Positions 45,783 to 55,357 are shown, counted from the first letter of the stretch. The stretch is 64,000 bases of DNA from Rhizobium sp. J15 (GCF_002531825.1 NZ_NWSX01000025.1:19407-83406), one strand, 5' to 3'. Notes: generated by a model from the letters alone, not told the origin. A program made the numbers and translations.

Positions 45783-46136
45783 TCAATGTTTGTCCTTCCA
45801 CGAAAACGCGGAAGTTTTTTCGTACAGCCAGTAATAGTTGTTTACCATCTGATTGGTGCGGCGATAGCGGAAGCCGGCCGTCGCGAAGACCAGCAGCGTC
45901 ACGAAATCGATGCCGTAATAGAGGGCGCTGAGCATCGGCCCATTGAACAGGGCATGGTGCAGAAACTGCATCGCCCAGGCCAGCAGGAAGGTATAGACGA
46001 CCACCAGCGGATAGTCGTTCCAGCCGTCTGCAACCGCCTTGCCGGCCCGCCAGGCCGTCCAGAAGCCGATCAGTACGACGATCGCGCGGATGACGACGCG
46101 AGCGCCGCTATCGCTTTCGAAGAAAAGCCCCTGCAT
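45783..46136 (-). CDS. DUF6867-type small membrane protein in the liv operon
   Basis: The 117-residue protein has three predicted membrane helices (about residues 12-32, 42-64 and 68-90) and a conserved C-terminal part ending NNYYWLYEKTSAFSWKDKH. It lies between livF and livJ on the same strand, a position that I recall as common in rhizobial liv operons. It has no known function. A dispersed repeat fills the gap to livF. The start at ATG 46136 was chosen, since a longer upstream frame would read into that repeat. Confidence 0.75.
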   Translation of the reverse strand: MQGLFFESDSGARVVIRAIVVLIGFWTAWRAGKAVADGWNDYPLVVVYTFLLAWAMQFLHHALFNGPMLSALYYGIDFVTLLVFATAGFRYRRTNQMVNNYYWLYEKTSAFSWKDKH

Positions 46137-46156
46137 GTTAATCTCTCCCTTCGACG

Positions 46157-46272
46157 AGAGCACGATGCCGAAAATTATAACCCGCGTTTTCGGTCGACGT
46201 CATGCTCTCATCATTTCATTCAGAGCAGGATTCATATTTTGGCTAACGCGCCCTAAAATCATCCCGCTCTAG
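46157..46272. repeat. Dispersed rhizobial repeat, copy B
   Basis: Similar over about 115 bases to the element at 28310-28424, in the same orientation. It shows the same two palindromes (GAGCACGATGCCGAAAA...GACGTCATGCTC and CAGAGCAGGATTCATATTTT...CCTAAAATCATCCCGCTCT, cited by ends). The final CTAG contains the stop codon of livF on the minus strand. Confidence 0.85.
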
Positions 46273-47012
46273 TGTCTTCCACCTTCGAGATAAGCGGCGC
46301 GGACCTCGGGGTTGGCGAGAAGTTCCTTGCTGGAGCCGCTCATCGTTACCTTGCCGTTCACCATGACGTAGCCGCGATGCGAAAGCCTGAGAGCTGCGAA
46401 CGCATTCTGCTCGACCAGGAAAACGGTCAGACCTTCCTGCTCATTCAGCTTTTTGATCGCCTCGAAGATGCCCTTTACGATGAGCGGCGCCAGGCCAAGC
46501 GAAGGTTCGTCGAGCAGCAGCAGCTTCGGGCGGGCCATGAGTGCACGCCCGATCGACAGCATCTGCTGCTCGCCGCCCGAAAGGGTGCCGCCGCGCTGGG
46601 CATGGCGTTCCTTGAGGCGCGGGAAGAGCGCGAAGATTTTCTCGACGTCCTCGGCGAAATATTTGAGATTGTCGAGACCCGCACCCATCTGCAGGTTCTC
46701 CAGAACCGTCATGCGCGGGAAGATGCGGCGACCTTCCGGCGACTGCGCGATGCGCAGCCGGGCGATTTCATGGGTCGGAAGCTTGGTGATGTCGCGGCCC
46801 TCGAAGACGACGGAGCCGGTGCGGGCCTGAGGACTGCCGCAGATCGTCATCATCAGCGTCGACTTGCCGGCGCCGTTGGCGCCGATCAGGCTGACGATCT
46901 CACCCTTGTTGACCTGCACATCGATGCCGGCCAATGCACGGATATTGCCATAATAGGTTTCGACGCCATTCACCTGAAGAAGCGGTTGACCCGTCATTAC
47001 TGCATCGCCCAT
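46269..47012 (-). CDS. livF: Branched-chain amino acid ABC transporter ATPase LivF
   Basis: The 247-residue ATPase has Walker A GANGAGKSTLMMTICG (about residue 42), signature LSGGEQQMLSIGRALM (about 142) and Walker B LLLLDEPSLGLAP. The start codon shares one base with the livG stop (TGATG). The stop codon is supplied by the last bases of a dispersed repeat. It forms the energy unit with LivG. Confidence 0.95.
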   Translation of the reverse strand: MGDAVMTGQPLLQVNGVETYYGNIRALAGIDVQVNKGEIVSLIGANGAGKSTLMMTICGSPQARTGSVVFEGRDITKLPTHEIARLRIAQSPEGRRIFPRMTVLENLQMGAGLDNLKYFAEDVEKIFALFPRLKERHAQRGGTLSGGEQQMLSIGRALMARPKLLLLDEPSLGLAPLIVKGIFEAIKKLNEQEGLTVFLVEQNAFAALRLSHRGYVMVNGKVTMSGSSKELLANPEVRAAYLEGGRH

Positions 47013-47890
47013 CAGTTTGAGCCTCCTTCGAGCTGCTCGACGGTTGCGATCACCTCTTCCACTTCCTCATCCTCGACGCCGAGATAGGCCGCGATGACCT
47101 TCGGATCGTTCTTCACATGGTCGGGCGTTCCATCGGAGATCTTCTGCCCATATTCGAGAACGACGACATGGTCGGAAATTTCCATGACCACCGACATGTC
47201 GTGTTCGATGAGCAGGATGGACGTTCCGGTTTCGGCGCGGATGCTCTGCAGAAGCTCGTTGAGCTTTGCCGATTCCCGCGGATTGAGGCCGGCGGCCGGT
47301 TCATCCAGGCAAAGCAGCTCCGGGCCGGTGCACATGGCACGCGCAATCTCGAGACGTCTTTGGGCGCCGTAAGGCAGATCGCCCGCCGGATCGTCGGCGC
47401 GATCGATCAGTTCTGCCTTTTCAAGCCAATGGCGCGCGAGTTCGACCGCGGCGGTTGCCTCCCGCTTATAGGGACCGATGCCGATGAGGCCGAGGATGGT
47501 GAAGCCCGACGCCTGCATCAGCTTGTTGTGCTGGGCGACGAGCAGATTTTCGAGAACGGTCAGGCCGGAGAACAGCCGGATGTTCTGGAAGGTGCGCGCA
47601 ACCTTGGCTTCCTTGGTGATGCGAAAGTCCGGCAGACGCTCCAAAAGGTACTGCTTGCCGCTTTTCTGGTTGAGCGTGATCATGCCCATCGTCGGCTTGT
47701 AGAAGCCGGTGATGCAGTTGAAGACAGTTGTCTTGCCGGCGCCATTCGGGCCGATCAGCGCGGTGATATCGCCGCGCTTGGCCTCGAAGGAGAAGTCGTT
47801 GATGGCCATCAGGCCGCCGAACTTCATCGACAGGTGCTCGACCTTGAGCAAAGTGTCGCTCGACATCGCGTTGGTAACGGGGCTCATCAA
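47012..47890 (-). CDS. livG: Branched-chain amino acid ABC transporter ATPase LivG
   Basis: The 292-residue ATPase has Walker A GPNGAGKTTVFNCITG (about residue 46), signature LPYGAQRRLEIARAM (about 166, LivG-type PYGxQR) and Walker B LLCLDEPAAGLNP. Its acidic C-terminal extension (EDEEVEEVIATVEQLEGG) is longer than usual. Its start overlaps the livM stop by four bases. Confidence 0.95.
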   Translation of the reverse strand: MMSPVTNAMSSDTLLKVEHLSMKFGGLMAINDFSFEAKRGDITALIGPNGAGKTTVFNCITGFYKPTMGMITLNQKSGKQYLLERLPDFRITKEAKVARTFQNIRLFSGLTVLENLLVAQHNKLMQASGFTILGLIGIGPYKREATAAVELARHWLEKAELIDRADDPAGDLPYGAQRRLEIARAMCTGPELLCLDEPAAGLNPRESAKLNELLQSIRAETGTSILLIEHDMSVVMEISDHVVVLEYGQKISDGTPDHVKNDPKVIAAYLGVEDEEVEEVIATVEQLEGGSN

Positions 47891-49284
47891 CCGTGGCCCT
47901 CCTTGGTGAAGCTTCCTGAGACCGCCTTGCGCTCCTTGAGGAAGGCGGTCGGCTCACGCGAACCGACGAAGCCGCGTGGCTTGAACAGCATGACGATGAC
48001 CATGGCCAGGCCGAAGATCAACATCCGGTAGAGTTCCGGCGTAAAGTCAGGTCCGAAGATCTCCTTCAGGAAATCCATTTCGCGAAGAGCCTCGGTGCCG
48101 CCGACCATGACAACAGCAGCGATCGCAATACCCGTCAGCGAACCCATGCCGCCAAGAACGACAATAGCAAGAATGACTGCCGACTCCAGGAAGACGAAGG
48201 ATTCCGGTGAAACGAAGCCTTGGCGGGCTGCAAAGAACGAGCCTGCGAAGCCCCCGAACATTGCACCCGTCGCGAACGCCGTGAGCTTGGTCGTCACGGT
48301 GTTGATACCAAGTGAACGGCAGGCGATCTCGTCTTCACGCAGCGCTTCCCATGCACGACCGATCGGCATGCGGCGCAGTCGGATCGTGACATAGGCGGTC
48401 AGCATGCAAAGCGCCAGGATGACGTAGAACAGGAAGACCTTGTAGTAGCCGGAGGCCATGGGCAGCCCGAACACTTTGGCAAAATTGTTCGCTTTGCCGA
48501 CGTCAAAAGTCCAGATGCCGAAGATCGACGCCTTGGCGATGCCGGAAATACCGAAAGTGCCTTTCGTAACTTCCGTCCAATTTATGATGACCAGACGAAT
48601 GATTTCGCCGAAGGCAAGCGTGACGATAGCAAGATAATCACCGCGAAGGCGCAGCACCGGAAAGCCGAGAATGACGCCCCAGAGAGCCGCAAGGATACCG
48701 GAAAGCGGCAGCAGCACCCAGAAAGAGAGGCCGTAATAGCTTGAAAGCAGCGCATATGAATAGGCGCCGACAGCGTAGAAGGCGACGTATCCGAGATCGA
48801 GAAGACCCGCGAGACCAACCACGATGTTGAGGCCCCAGGCGAGCATCACGTAGATGAGGATCTGAATGCCGAAATTGTCGACCATCGTCAGTGAGCGCTG
48901 CGGACCGTAGAAGAGCAGAGCAGCCATCGGGTAGATCAGCAGGAATACAAGCGCGATCTTGAGGAAATGCTGGTGGAAGAAGTTCTTCTCGGTCGAGATC
49001 TCGAGATCGCCCTCTCGCGCCTTGTTGAGCTTGCGGCGGTCGATATTAGGCTTGATCAAGACGACCATGATGAACCGGCCGACGGCAGCGATCAGCACGA
49101 AGATCGCAAGCAGCCCCCAGCGCTGGACGACAATCAGCTCGTTATTGATGTTCTGCTGCGTGCCGAGACCGACATAAAGCACGAACAGACCAAGGGTGAC
49201 GAGGCCGGCGAAAAAAGCTTCCCTAAGCCCCTTCTGGACAAGTCCGGCATCGGGCTCGCCTGCAGAATTCTCGATATTTGCCAT
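47887..49284 (-). CDS. livM: Branched-chain amino acid ABC transporter permease LivM
   Basis: The 465-residue permease has about eleven hydrophobic segments. An N-terminal extension of about 130 residues with three helices precedes the LivM core, which contains GLNIVVGLAGLLDLGYVAFYAVGAY (core GLAGLLDLGYVAFYAVGAY) at about 155, LRLRGDYLAIVTLAFGEIIR and VVLGGMGSLTGIAIAA. It pairs with LivH as the membrane channel. Confidence 0.94.
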   Translation of the reverse strand: MANIENSAGEPDAGLVQKGLREAFFAGLVTLGLFVLYVGLGTQQNINNELIVVQRWGLLAIFVLIAAVGRFIMVVLIKPNIDRRKLNKAREGDLEISTEKNFFHQHFLKIALVFLLIYPMAALLFYGPQRSLTMVDNFGIQILIYVMLAWGLNIVVGLAGLLDLGYVAFYAVGAYSYALLSSYYGLSFWVLLPLSGILAALWGVILGFPVLRLRGDYLAIVTLAFGEIIRLVIINWTEVTKGTFGISGIAKASIFGIWTFDVGKANNFAKVFGLPMASGYYKVFLFYVILALCMLTAYVTIRLRRMPIGRAWEALREDEIACRSLGINTVTTKLTAFATGAMFGGFAGSFFAARQGFVSPESFVFLESAVILAIVVLGGMGSLTGIAIAAVVMVGGTEALREMDFLKEIFGPDFTPELYRMLIFGLAMVIVMLFKPRGFVGSREPTAFLKERKAVSGSFTKEGHG

Positions 49285-49288
49285 GACG

Positions 49289-50191
49289 TTATACCTTCTC
49301 GACTTCCGGCCGTCCCAGGATACCCGTCGGCTTGAAGATCAGCACGAAAGCGAGGATGGCGAAGGTCGCGACATCCTTGTAGGCGATCGTGAAATAGGCC
49401 GACCACAACGATTCGATGAGGCCGATCATCAACCCGCCGAGAACGGCGCCCGGCAGCGAGCCGATGCCACCGAGAACGGCCGCGGTAAACGCCTTCACGC
49501 CCGGCGTGAAGCCGTCGGCGAACGAAGCAACGCCATAATACATCAGATACATCGTGCCGGCGACGGCAGCGAGTGCCGCACCCATGACGAAGGTGATGGA
49601 GATCGTCTGGTCGACATTGACGCCAAGCAGCGCCGCCATCTTGCGGTCCTGCTCGGTGGCGCGCTGGGCGCGGCCAAGCGCAGTCCGATTGACGATATAC
49701 CAGAAGGCCGCAAGCAGCACCGCCGTGATCACGATGATGATGATCTGCTTTAGCGACACCGAAATATTGCCGAACTGATAGACCGAGCTCACCATCGGCG
49801 GGATCGGCTTGTTGCGCGGACCCTGCGTCACCTGGATGAAGTTGGACAGCACGATCGACATGCCGATCGCGGTGATCAGCGGCGCCAGGCGGAACGAACC
49901 GCGCAATGGGCGGTATGCGATGCGCTCGATCGTCCAATTCCACAAACTCGTCATCAGCATCGCCACGACAAGCATCGCCAGCAGCAAAACTGCCACCGGG
50001 AGACCTGCGAAGATGGATGTGAGGACGAGGAAGACGATAAGAGCGGCAAAACCACCGAGCATGAAAATGTCGCCATGGGCGAAGTTGATCATGCCGATAA
50101 TGCCATAAACCATCGTATAGCCGATAGCCACAAGGCCATAGATGGATCCGAGCGTCAGCCCATTGAAGAGCTGCTGGACGAAATACTCCAT
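49289..50191 (-). CDS. livH: Branched-chain amino acid ABC transporter permease LivH
   Basis: The 300-residue permease has the LivH start MEYFVQQLFNGLTLGSIYGL, then IGMINFAHGDIFMLGGF (about residue 32) and VLGGIGSLPGAVLGGLMIG (about 228). It is the first gene of the livHMGF-DUF6867-livJ operon. The ATG at 50191 was taken in place of an upstream start because the conserved N terminus begins there. Confidence 0.95.
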   Translation of the reverse strand: MEYFVQQLFNGLTLGSIYGLVAIGYTMVYGIIGMINFAHGDIFMLGGFAALIVFLVLTSIFAGLPVAVLLLAMLVVAMLMTSLWNWTIERIAYRPLRGSFRLAPLITAIGMSIVLSNFIQVTQGPRNKPIPPMVSSVYQFGNISVSLKQIIIIVITAVLLAAFWYIVNRTALGRAQRATEQDRKMAALLGVNVDQTISITFVMGAALAAVAGTMYLMYYGVASFADGFTPGVKAFTAAVLGGIGSLPGAVLGGLMIGLIESLWSAYFTIAYKDVATFAILAFVLIFKPTGILGRPEVEKV

Positions 50192-50741
50192 ATGTCGTTT
50201 TCCCCTGGATGCGAGCGCAAAATGCTGCATCTCTTTTTGGTTATTCGGTTCCCCGTTTCAGGCAACCTTATAAGCCGCATGCATACCGGTTTCGTTGAAA
50301 ATGTGAAGACAAAAAGGATTTACTCCGCCAGATTCTTGCGGAAACAGGCCGACATGGCGCATTTTGAACCAAAATCCACAGAAAAACAGCAAAGTTGGGC
50401 GCGTTTTTAGCCAAAAACGGTCACTGAATTAACCGTTCCCAAACGACGCCGTTGATTCCTCCCGCCACCGTGGTGCGTAAGCTATTCCACCGGATTGGAA
50501 GTTGGCGCAAATTCAGACCCTGGGACGGGCATTTTTTCGAATGCCATTTCACGAGCAAATGCCCGCCATCTTCGTCTGACAAGACTGGGAACTTATGGTA
50601 GCATTCCGGATGCGCGAAGTGGGGATGCGCAGCGTGACGGAAACACCATATAAATAGCTGGCAGGTATATGGTTGTGACAGGGATGGTTTGCGGACGAGC
50701 GGCAGCGGGGTGCTCGACGCGTGGCGAACGGCAAAAGGACA
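50192..50741. other. Divergent control region between livH and cysQ
   Basis: About 550 bases without a convincing gene. It is less GC-rich than the coding DNA (for example 50290-50420) and must hold the promoters of the liv operon (minus) and cysQ (plus). No regulator site could be assigned by eye. Confidence 0.5.
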
Positions 50742-51539
50742 ATGCTGAGGACATTTGAAAAGGCGGCACTGGAAGCCGGTAAGGCCATCATCACGGTCTT
50801 GCGCGAGGGCTTTCCCGTCGCCATGAAAGCGGATGCAAGTCCGGTCACCGTCGCCGACGAAGAGGCCGAGCGCATCATCCTCGGCCATCTTGCCAGAGAT
50901 TATCCCGACATACCTGTCGTGGCCGAAGAATCGGTCGCCGCCGGCAAGGTGCCCGATATCAGCGGCCGCGGCTTCTTCCTGGTCGACCCACTCGACGGCA
51001 CGCGCGAATTCGTCGACGGACGGCAGGAATTCACCGTCAACATCGCCTATATCGAAAACGGCGCACCGGTCGCCGGCATCGTCTACGCTCCGGCACTCGG
51101 ACTTGCCTTCTCCGGAGAATGCGGCCACGCCGAACGGCTGGTCATTACCGAGGATTTCACCGTCGGTCAGCGCAGCGCCATCACCGTCCGCGAACAGCCG
51201 GACGACAGGCTGGCGCTCGCAAGCCTGCGCCACAACAGCCCGGAGACCGGCAGCTTCCTCGCGCACCACGCCATTTCCAAATGCACCAATATCGGCTCGT
51301 CGCTGAAATTCTGCCTGCTGGCCGAAGGCAAGGCCGACGTCTATCCGCGCTTCACCCGCACCATGGAATGGGATACCGCGGCCGGCGATGCCGTGCTGCG
51401 CGCCGCCGGCGGCTCGACCGTGACACTGGACGGCGCGCCGCTGACATACGGCAAGACGGGAACGGCTGCCGATTTCGACTTCGCCAATCCGAACTTCATC
51501 TCCTGGGGCGGCAGGAAGCGCGTGCTTGAGCCGGCGTGA
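50742..51539 (+). CDS. cysQ: 3'(2'),5'-bisphosphate nucleotidase CysQ
   Basis: The 265-residue protein belongs to the inositol-monophosphatase superfamily. Metal-site motifs are VVAEES (about residue 62), LVDPLDGTREFVDG (about 82) and MEWDTAAGDAVL (about 207). CysQ removes the 3'-phosphate from PAP/PAPS, by-products of sulfate assimilation and sulfation. The ATG at 50742 has AAAGGAC five bases upstream and is preferred to the GTG at 50721. Confidence 0.93.
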   Translation: MLRTFEKAALEAGKAIITVLREGFPVAMKADASPVTVADEEAERIILGHLARDYPDIPVVAEESVAAGKVPDISGRGFFLVDPLDGTREFVDGRQEFTVNIAYIENGAPVAGIVYAPALGLAFSGECGHAERLVITEDFTVGQRSAITVREQPDDRLALASLRHNSPETGSFLAHHAISKCTNIGSSLKFCLLAEGKADVYPRFTRTMEWDTAAGDAVLRAAGGSTVTLDGAPLTYGKTGTAADFDFANPNFISWGGRKRVLEPA

Positions 51540-52171
51540 TCCCGCGCCGGGTCGCCTCATCCTTCAAAATTTGCTCCCTGTCTGCAGCCCGTAGCGACCA
51601 GTGGCTTGCGCGCGCAGCTATCCCTTCCTTGCTACCTGCTGTCCTGCTCTGATCGAACCGCTCCCTGCGCCACCGGAGCCGGAGAACTCGCCGACTGATT
51701 CGCGATCGGCGGCTTCAGGGGTGATTCTGACCCTGGAATCGGCTCACTGTGTATTTTTCGAACGTCTGCTATGCGCAGCCTCGCCTTGATTTTGTCATAT
51801 TCCGACACATTTTGAGAACCACCGAACTCCTTGTCCCTCAAAATTTAGGGCGGGAATTCGTTAAAAACATTCCCTAACGTCTGGTGGTCGCGTGCCGAAA
51901 CTGCACGTTGCCCGACCCCTGGGAGCCCCTGCCAAAGGCCTAGAAAGCTTGATGAAATTCCAATTCTTAACGAAATATCATGAGCTTGCCTCAACTTAAC
52001 GCAAATGCGAAAGATTTGTTGCGATGCGATATTTCTCTGGACAGCATTACACAATTGTCGCATTTTTCCGTTTTAGTAGGGTTACCAAGACCTGAGTGCA
52101 GCCCTGGTGACAGGGTTAACCATTGATCGCCTATTGCCGCCGCGCCCCTCGAAGACAACAGAGTACGATCC
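51540..52171. other. Long intergenic region upstream of the sugar transferase
   Basis: About 630 bases without a convincing gene. A minus-strand frame of 69 codons at 51632-51841 (TTG start) has no recognisable features and was not called. The part from 51900 to 52100 is clearly AT-richer and probably contains the sugar transferase promoter, perhaps with a long leader. Confidence 0.5.
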
Positions 52172-52897
52172 TTGAGCATCACGGAACTAAACAACACCAT
52201 TTCGAATGAGTCCTTCAGGCCGAGCCGCCGCCAGCTGCCGAGCCTGAAGATCCAGACCCCTGTTATCCATAGCGATGCGCCGCAGGCGCCGTGGATGGAT
52301 CTTGCCCTGAAGCGGGCGTTCGACATCGTTTCGTCGTTGAGCGCCCTCCTCGTCCTCGCTCCTTTCCTTCTGTTGGTCGCCGTGCTGATCAAGCTCGACA
52401 GCCCGGGACCGGTGCTTTTCAAGCAGACCCGCTGGGGTAAGAACTGCAAGGCCATCAAGGTCTACAAGTTCCGCTCCATGCGCACCGACCTCTGCGATGC
52501 CACCGGCGTTGCCCAGACGGTGAGGAACGATCCCCGCGTCACCCGCATCGGCGCCATCCTGCGCCGCACGAATATCGATGAGTTGCCGCAACTGCTGAAC
52601 GTGCTGCTGGGCGACATGTCGGTCGTCGGTCCGCGCTGCCATGCTATCGGCATGCGCGCCAGCGACATGCTTTACGAGGAACTCGTTCCGGAATACCACC
52701 AGCGCCACGCCATGCGTCCCGGCATGACGGGTCTCGCTCAAATGCGTGGCCTGCGCGGCCCGACCGATCGTCCGGCCAAGGCCCGCGCCCGCATCGCCTG
52801 CGATCTCTATTATGTTCAGAATTTTTCCATTCTGATGGATATGCACATCATCGTCGGCACCGTCGTGTCAGAACTGACCCGCGGAAAAGGCTTCTAA
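52172..52897 (+). CDS. Bacterial sugar transferase (polyprenyl-phosphate glycosyl-1-phosphate transferase)
   Basis: The 241-residue protein has an N-terminal region of about 45 residues, a membrane helix (about 52-75) preceded by KRAFDIV, then KLDSPGPVLFKQTRWGKNCK and FRSMRTD (about 95-115), RRTNIDELPQLLNVLLGDMSVVGPR (core IDELPQLLNVL, about 143) and RPGMTGLAQMRG. These are hallmarks of the ExoY/PssA/WcaJ family that transfers the first sugar to undecaprenyl phosphate in polysaccharide synthesis. The TTG at 52172 is the first usable start. It is a single gene here, without neighbouring polysaccharide genes. Confidence 0.92.
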   Translation: MSITELNNTISNESFRPSRRQLPSLKIQTPVIHSDAPQAPWMDLALKRAFDIVSSLSALLVLAPFLLLVAVLIKLDSPGPVLFKQTRWGKNCKAIKVYKFRSMRTDLCDATGVAQTVRNDPRVTRIGAILRRTNIDELPQLLNVLLGDMSVVGPRCHAIGMRASDMLYEELVPEYHQRHAMRPGMTGLAQMRGLRGPTDRPAKARARIACDLYYVQNFSILMDMHIIVGTVVSELTRGKGF

Positions 52898-52930
52898 GCC
52901 TTCCGGAACCGGCCAGTCCGCCTCTCTCCA

Positions 52931-52966
52931 TTTCGCCCGAAACCGCGCTTGCGGTTTCGGGCGAAA
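52931..52966. terminator. Bidirectional terminator after the sugar transferase gene
   Basis: A perfect 16-base stem starts TTTCGCCCGAAACCGC (52931-52946), with a GCTT loop and its reverse complement at 52951-52966. It is preceded by a pyrimidine-rich run and followed by TGCTTTT. It lies between convergent genes. Confidence 0.92.
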
Positions 52967-53006
52967 TGCTTTTGGAGGCACGCCCTCAAAGTGCGGAGCA
53001 GCGCTC

Positions 53007-53753
53007 TCAGAGCAGCCGGTATCGGAACGCCCTGGCAACCGCCTGCATGCGGTTGACCGAATCAAGCTTGCGCATCGCGCTCTTCAGATAGCCGGCCACC
53101 GTATGCGACGAGAGATCGAGAATGATCGCGATCTCGTCGCTGCTCTTTCCGGCTGCCGACCAGCGCAGGCATTCGATTTCGCGCCGCGTCAGCGTCTCCA
53201 ACGGCGCATCCTTGAAGCTCTGAGCGCGCGAGACCCTGTCCAGAAGCTCCATGCAGCCATAAAGCAGCGCCGTCGCCTGCTCGCGTGCGGGCATGGGAGC
53301 GCCGCCCGAGAAGGCGAAGATGTATTGTTTCAGGTCAGCGTCGTGCAGCGTGAGGGCGAACGTGTCCTTCAGTCCGTGCATCTGAAAGAGCGTGTTGAGA
53401 CGCCGGTTTTCCTGATTGGCCGCACTGCCCTCAAAAGATCCGTCCTCGCAGAAGACCGGCATGGCCGTCCGCTTCATCGCGGTGACCAGCCGGCTGCAAT
53501 AGAAGAGATCGGCCGCCTCGTAGAAGCTGACGAGGCTCTGCGGCCAGTTGCTGATCACGCAATTTTCGATGAAGCCCGTGCGGTCACCGCGCGGGAAAGC
53601 AGAGAGCAGATAGAAATCGAAACCCGCAAGCTTCGCCAGCTCCCCGAGGCGCGCCTTGCCGTCGTCGAACGACGGTCCGGCGCCATCGGCCTGCAAAGGC
53701 GAAAATGCAGCATCCTCAGCGCAGTCGCCGTCCGCGCGCTCACGTCTCTTCAT
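53007..53753 (-). CDS. LuxR-family solo regulator
   Basis: The 248-residue protein has a ligand-domain-like N-terminal part (about 35-165, with weak autoinducer-binding-domain pattern YLLSAFPRGDRTGFIENCVISNWP, cited as its core FIENCVISNWP) and a LuxR helix-turn-helix at the C terminus (LTRREIECLRWSAAGKSSDEIAIILDLSSHTVAGYLKSAMRKL, cited as LTRREIECLRWSAAGK and SSHTVAGYLK). No autoinducer synthase gene is adjacent, so it is a solo. The open position near the sugar transferase could mean control of polysaccharide or motility genes, but that is only a guess. Confidence 0.85.
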   Translation of the reverse strand: MKRRERADGDCAEDAAFSPLQADGAGPSFDDGKARLGELAKLAGFDFYLLSAFPRGDRTGFIENCVISNWPQSLVSFYEAADLFYCSRLVTAMKRTAMPVFCEDGSFEGSAANQENRRLNTLFQMHGLKDTFALTLHDADLKQYIFAFSGGAPMPAREQATALLYGCMELLDRVSRAQSFKDAPLETLTRREIECLRWSAAGKSSDEIAIILDLSSHTVAGYLKSAMRKLDSVNRMQAVARAFRYRLL

Positions 53754-54153
53754 CTCGGTATCCTTCCAGAGCGAGCTTCGGCCCGGCGCCGCTGGCGGCG
53801 GCGAGAAGCTCTCGCCGGGGCATCAGCAAAGCGGCCTTGACCCGCACTCCTGCCGAGAACACGAAGCGTCAAAGGCGCGAACCGAACGGTTGGCAGCGGG
53901 AGGGGCGAAGACGAAGGCTTGCGCTCGTTTGTGTTGGAGCGCTTATAAAATTTCCCGGGGGAAGCCGGTAATATTTATTCCGCATGGCTCCCATGCAGCC
54001 GCCACAAACTGACGTTGCGGCAGGCAATCGGCCCAAATCACAGCCCGGAAGGGCGTCTAAATTTGTTATCAAAGTCTTACGATGGGCTTAGGCAATTTTT
54101 AAATGTGGCAAGCTAGAGTGGCGTCCGTGGTCTTGCGTTGTGTAGAGAGTCCC
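53754..54153. other. Intergenic region between the LuxR solo and sciP
   Basis: About 400 bases. The first half is GC-rich with spurious open frames, while 53940-54120 is AT-rich and should contain the promoters. I saw no clear TTAA-N7-TTAA CtrA box by eye. Confidence 0.45.
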
Positions 54154-54429
54154 ATGACCGAAATGATACGTCCCCGAGTAAAATATGTCATCGGCCCCGA
54201 TGGCAGCCCCCTGACGATCGCGGATCTTCCGCCGCCCAATACGCGGCGCTGGGTGATCCGCCGCAAGGCAGAGGTTGTCGCGGCTGTTCGCGGTGGCCTG
54301 TTGAGCTTGGAAGAGGCCTGCGAGCGTTATACGCTCACGGTCGAAGAATTCCTTTCCTGGCAGTCGTCGATCAACAGCCACGGCCTTGCCGGCCTGCGCA
54401 CTACGCGCATCCAGCAATATCGCCACTGA
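54154..54429 (+). CDS. sciP: SciP/DUF1153 inhibitor of CtrA
   Basis: The 91-residue helix-turn-helix protein starts MTEMIRPRVKYVIGPDGSPL and contains LPPPNTRRWVIRRKAEVVAAVRGGLLSLEEACERY (cited as NTRRWVIRRKAEVVAAV). This is the DUF1153 family, called SciP in Caulobacter, where it binds CtrA-controlled promoters and blocks CtrA-dependent transcription. The ATG at 54154 gives the normal length. It lies 1.9 kb from ctrA on the same strand. Confidence 0.93.
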   Translation: MTEMIRPRVKYVIGPDGSPLTIADLPPPNTRRWVIRRKAEVVAAVRGGLLSLEEACERYTLTVEEFLSWQSSINSHGLAGLRTTRIQQYRH

Positions 54430-54449
54430 TCGCACGCCATCATCGACAT

Positions 54450-54917
54450 TTATTTCGGGCCGGACGCATCTCCCATCAGGGAATGAAGAAGGCCCGAAAT
54501 CATTGACGAGGCCGCGTAGCACCAGAGGCCAGGCTGCGTGAAGGCATCCGCCAACCCCGTTGTCTTCGCCGCAGCAATGACGATCGCGACCAGCAGCACG
54601 TCCATCATTGACCACTTGGACAGATGCGGCACGACGCGACGATAGAAAAGGCTTCCGGCCCCGCCGCCGGCAGCCGTTGCTTCCGCCGCGATCCCGATCA
54701 TCTTCAGGAGCGGAAGCACGATCGACACCAGCGCGACGATCGCCGCCAGCAGCCCGTCCCCGCCCTGCCAGAGCGAAACAACGATTTCGATGAGCGATGG
54801 GGTCTGATCGAAAAAATACAGCGTTTCGAAACGGACCAGCGGCAAGATGAGGCCGAGCGCCAGAAGGAACGGCGCCGTCACGAGAAGAACCGGACGGATT
54901 ACCGAAAGCGCGCTCAT
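54450..54917 (-). CDS. PqiA-like (paraquat-inducible protein A) membrane protein
   Basis: The 155-residue protein has four membrane helices and the PqiA domain pattern, including LPLLKMIGIAAE (about residue 67) and LSKWSMMDVLLVAIVIAAAK (core KWSMMDV, about 100). Only one PqiA domain is present, unlike E. coli PqiA, which has two. The likely role is in the envelope (lipid transport with MCE proteins) but partners are not in the window. It converges on sciP. Confidence 0.85.
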   Translation of the reverse strand: MSALSVIRPVLLVTAPFLLALGLILPLVRFETLYFFDQTPSLIEIVVSLWQGGDGLLAAIVALVSIVLPLLKMIGIAAEATAAGGGAGSLFYRRVVPHLSKWSMMDVLLVAIVIAAAKTTGLADAFTQPGLWCYAASSMISGLLHSLMGDASGPK

Positions 54918-55051
54918 TGCCGCAAACCTCGCGCCGATCCGACATTTTTCATGAACACTCCGTCTCCCTCTGGAACTGCGTCACCGGCTTGGCACGGCCG
55001 CGCAGCCGTGTCACCGTCGGCGGCGACAATATCTGTGCATGAGGAAAGACG

Positions 55052-55330
55052 ATGGAAATTCGAAATGAAGAAGGCGCCTCCGGCGGCCGTTATGCCGTAG
55101 AGGTCGAGGGCCACGGGGCGGAGATGACCTATTCGCGCACGTCGCCGAAGCTCGTCATCATCGATCACACGGCCGTTCCCGATGCGCTGCGCGGCAAAGG
55201 CGTCGGCCAGGCATTGGCGCTTCACGCGGTCGAAGCGGCCCGCGCCGGCGGCTGGAAGATCATTCCGCTCTGCCCTTTCTTCAAAGCCCAGGCGCAGCGC
55301 CACCCCGAATGGCACGATGTCGTGAATTGA
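55052..55330 (+). CDS. GNAT-like N-acetyltransferase (YjdJ type)
   Basis: The 92-residue protein is a small GNAT fold of the COG2388/YjdJ type, with VPDALRGKGVGQALALHAV (acetyl-CoA binding R/Q-x-x-G-x-G/A, about residue 45) and IIPLCPFFKAQAQRHPEW (core CPFFKAQAQRHPEW, about 75). Substrate unknown. It stands alone between divergent and convergent neighbours. Confidence 0.9.
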   Translation: MEIRNEEGASGGRYAVEVEGHGAEMTYSRTSPKLVIIDHTAVPDALRGKGVGQALALHAVEAARAGGWKIIPLCPFFKAQAQRHPEWHDVVN

Positions 55331-55357
55331 GTGATGCGGCCCGAAGCGGCCACGCTT

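Noticed and set aside
51632..51841. Possible small gene of 69 codons on the minus strand
   Set aside because: It has a TTG start, no good ribosome site, no features and no family I recognise; kept only as a note in the intergenic entry.
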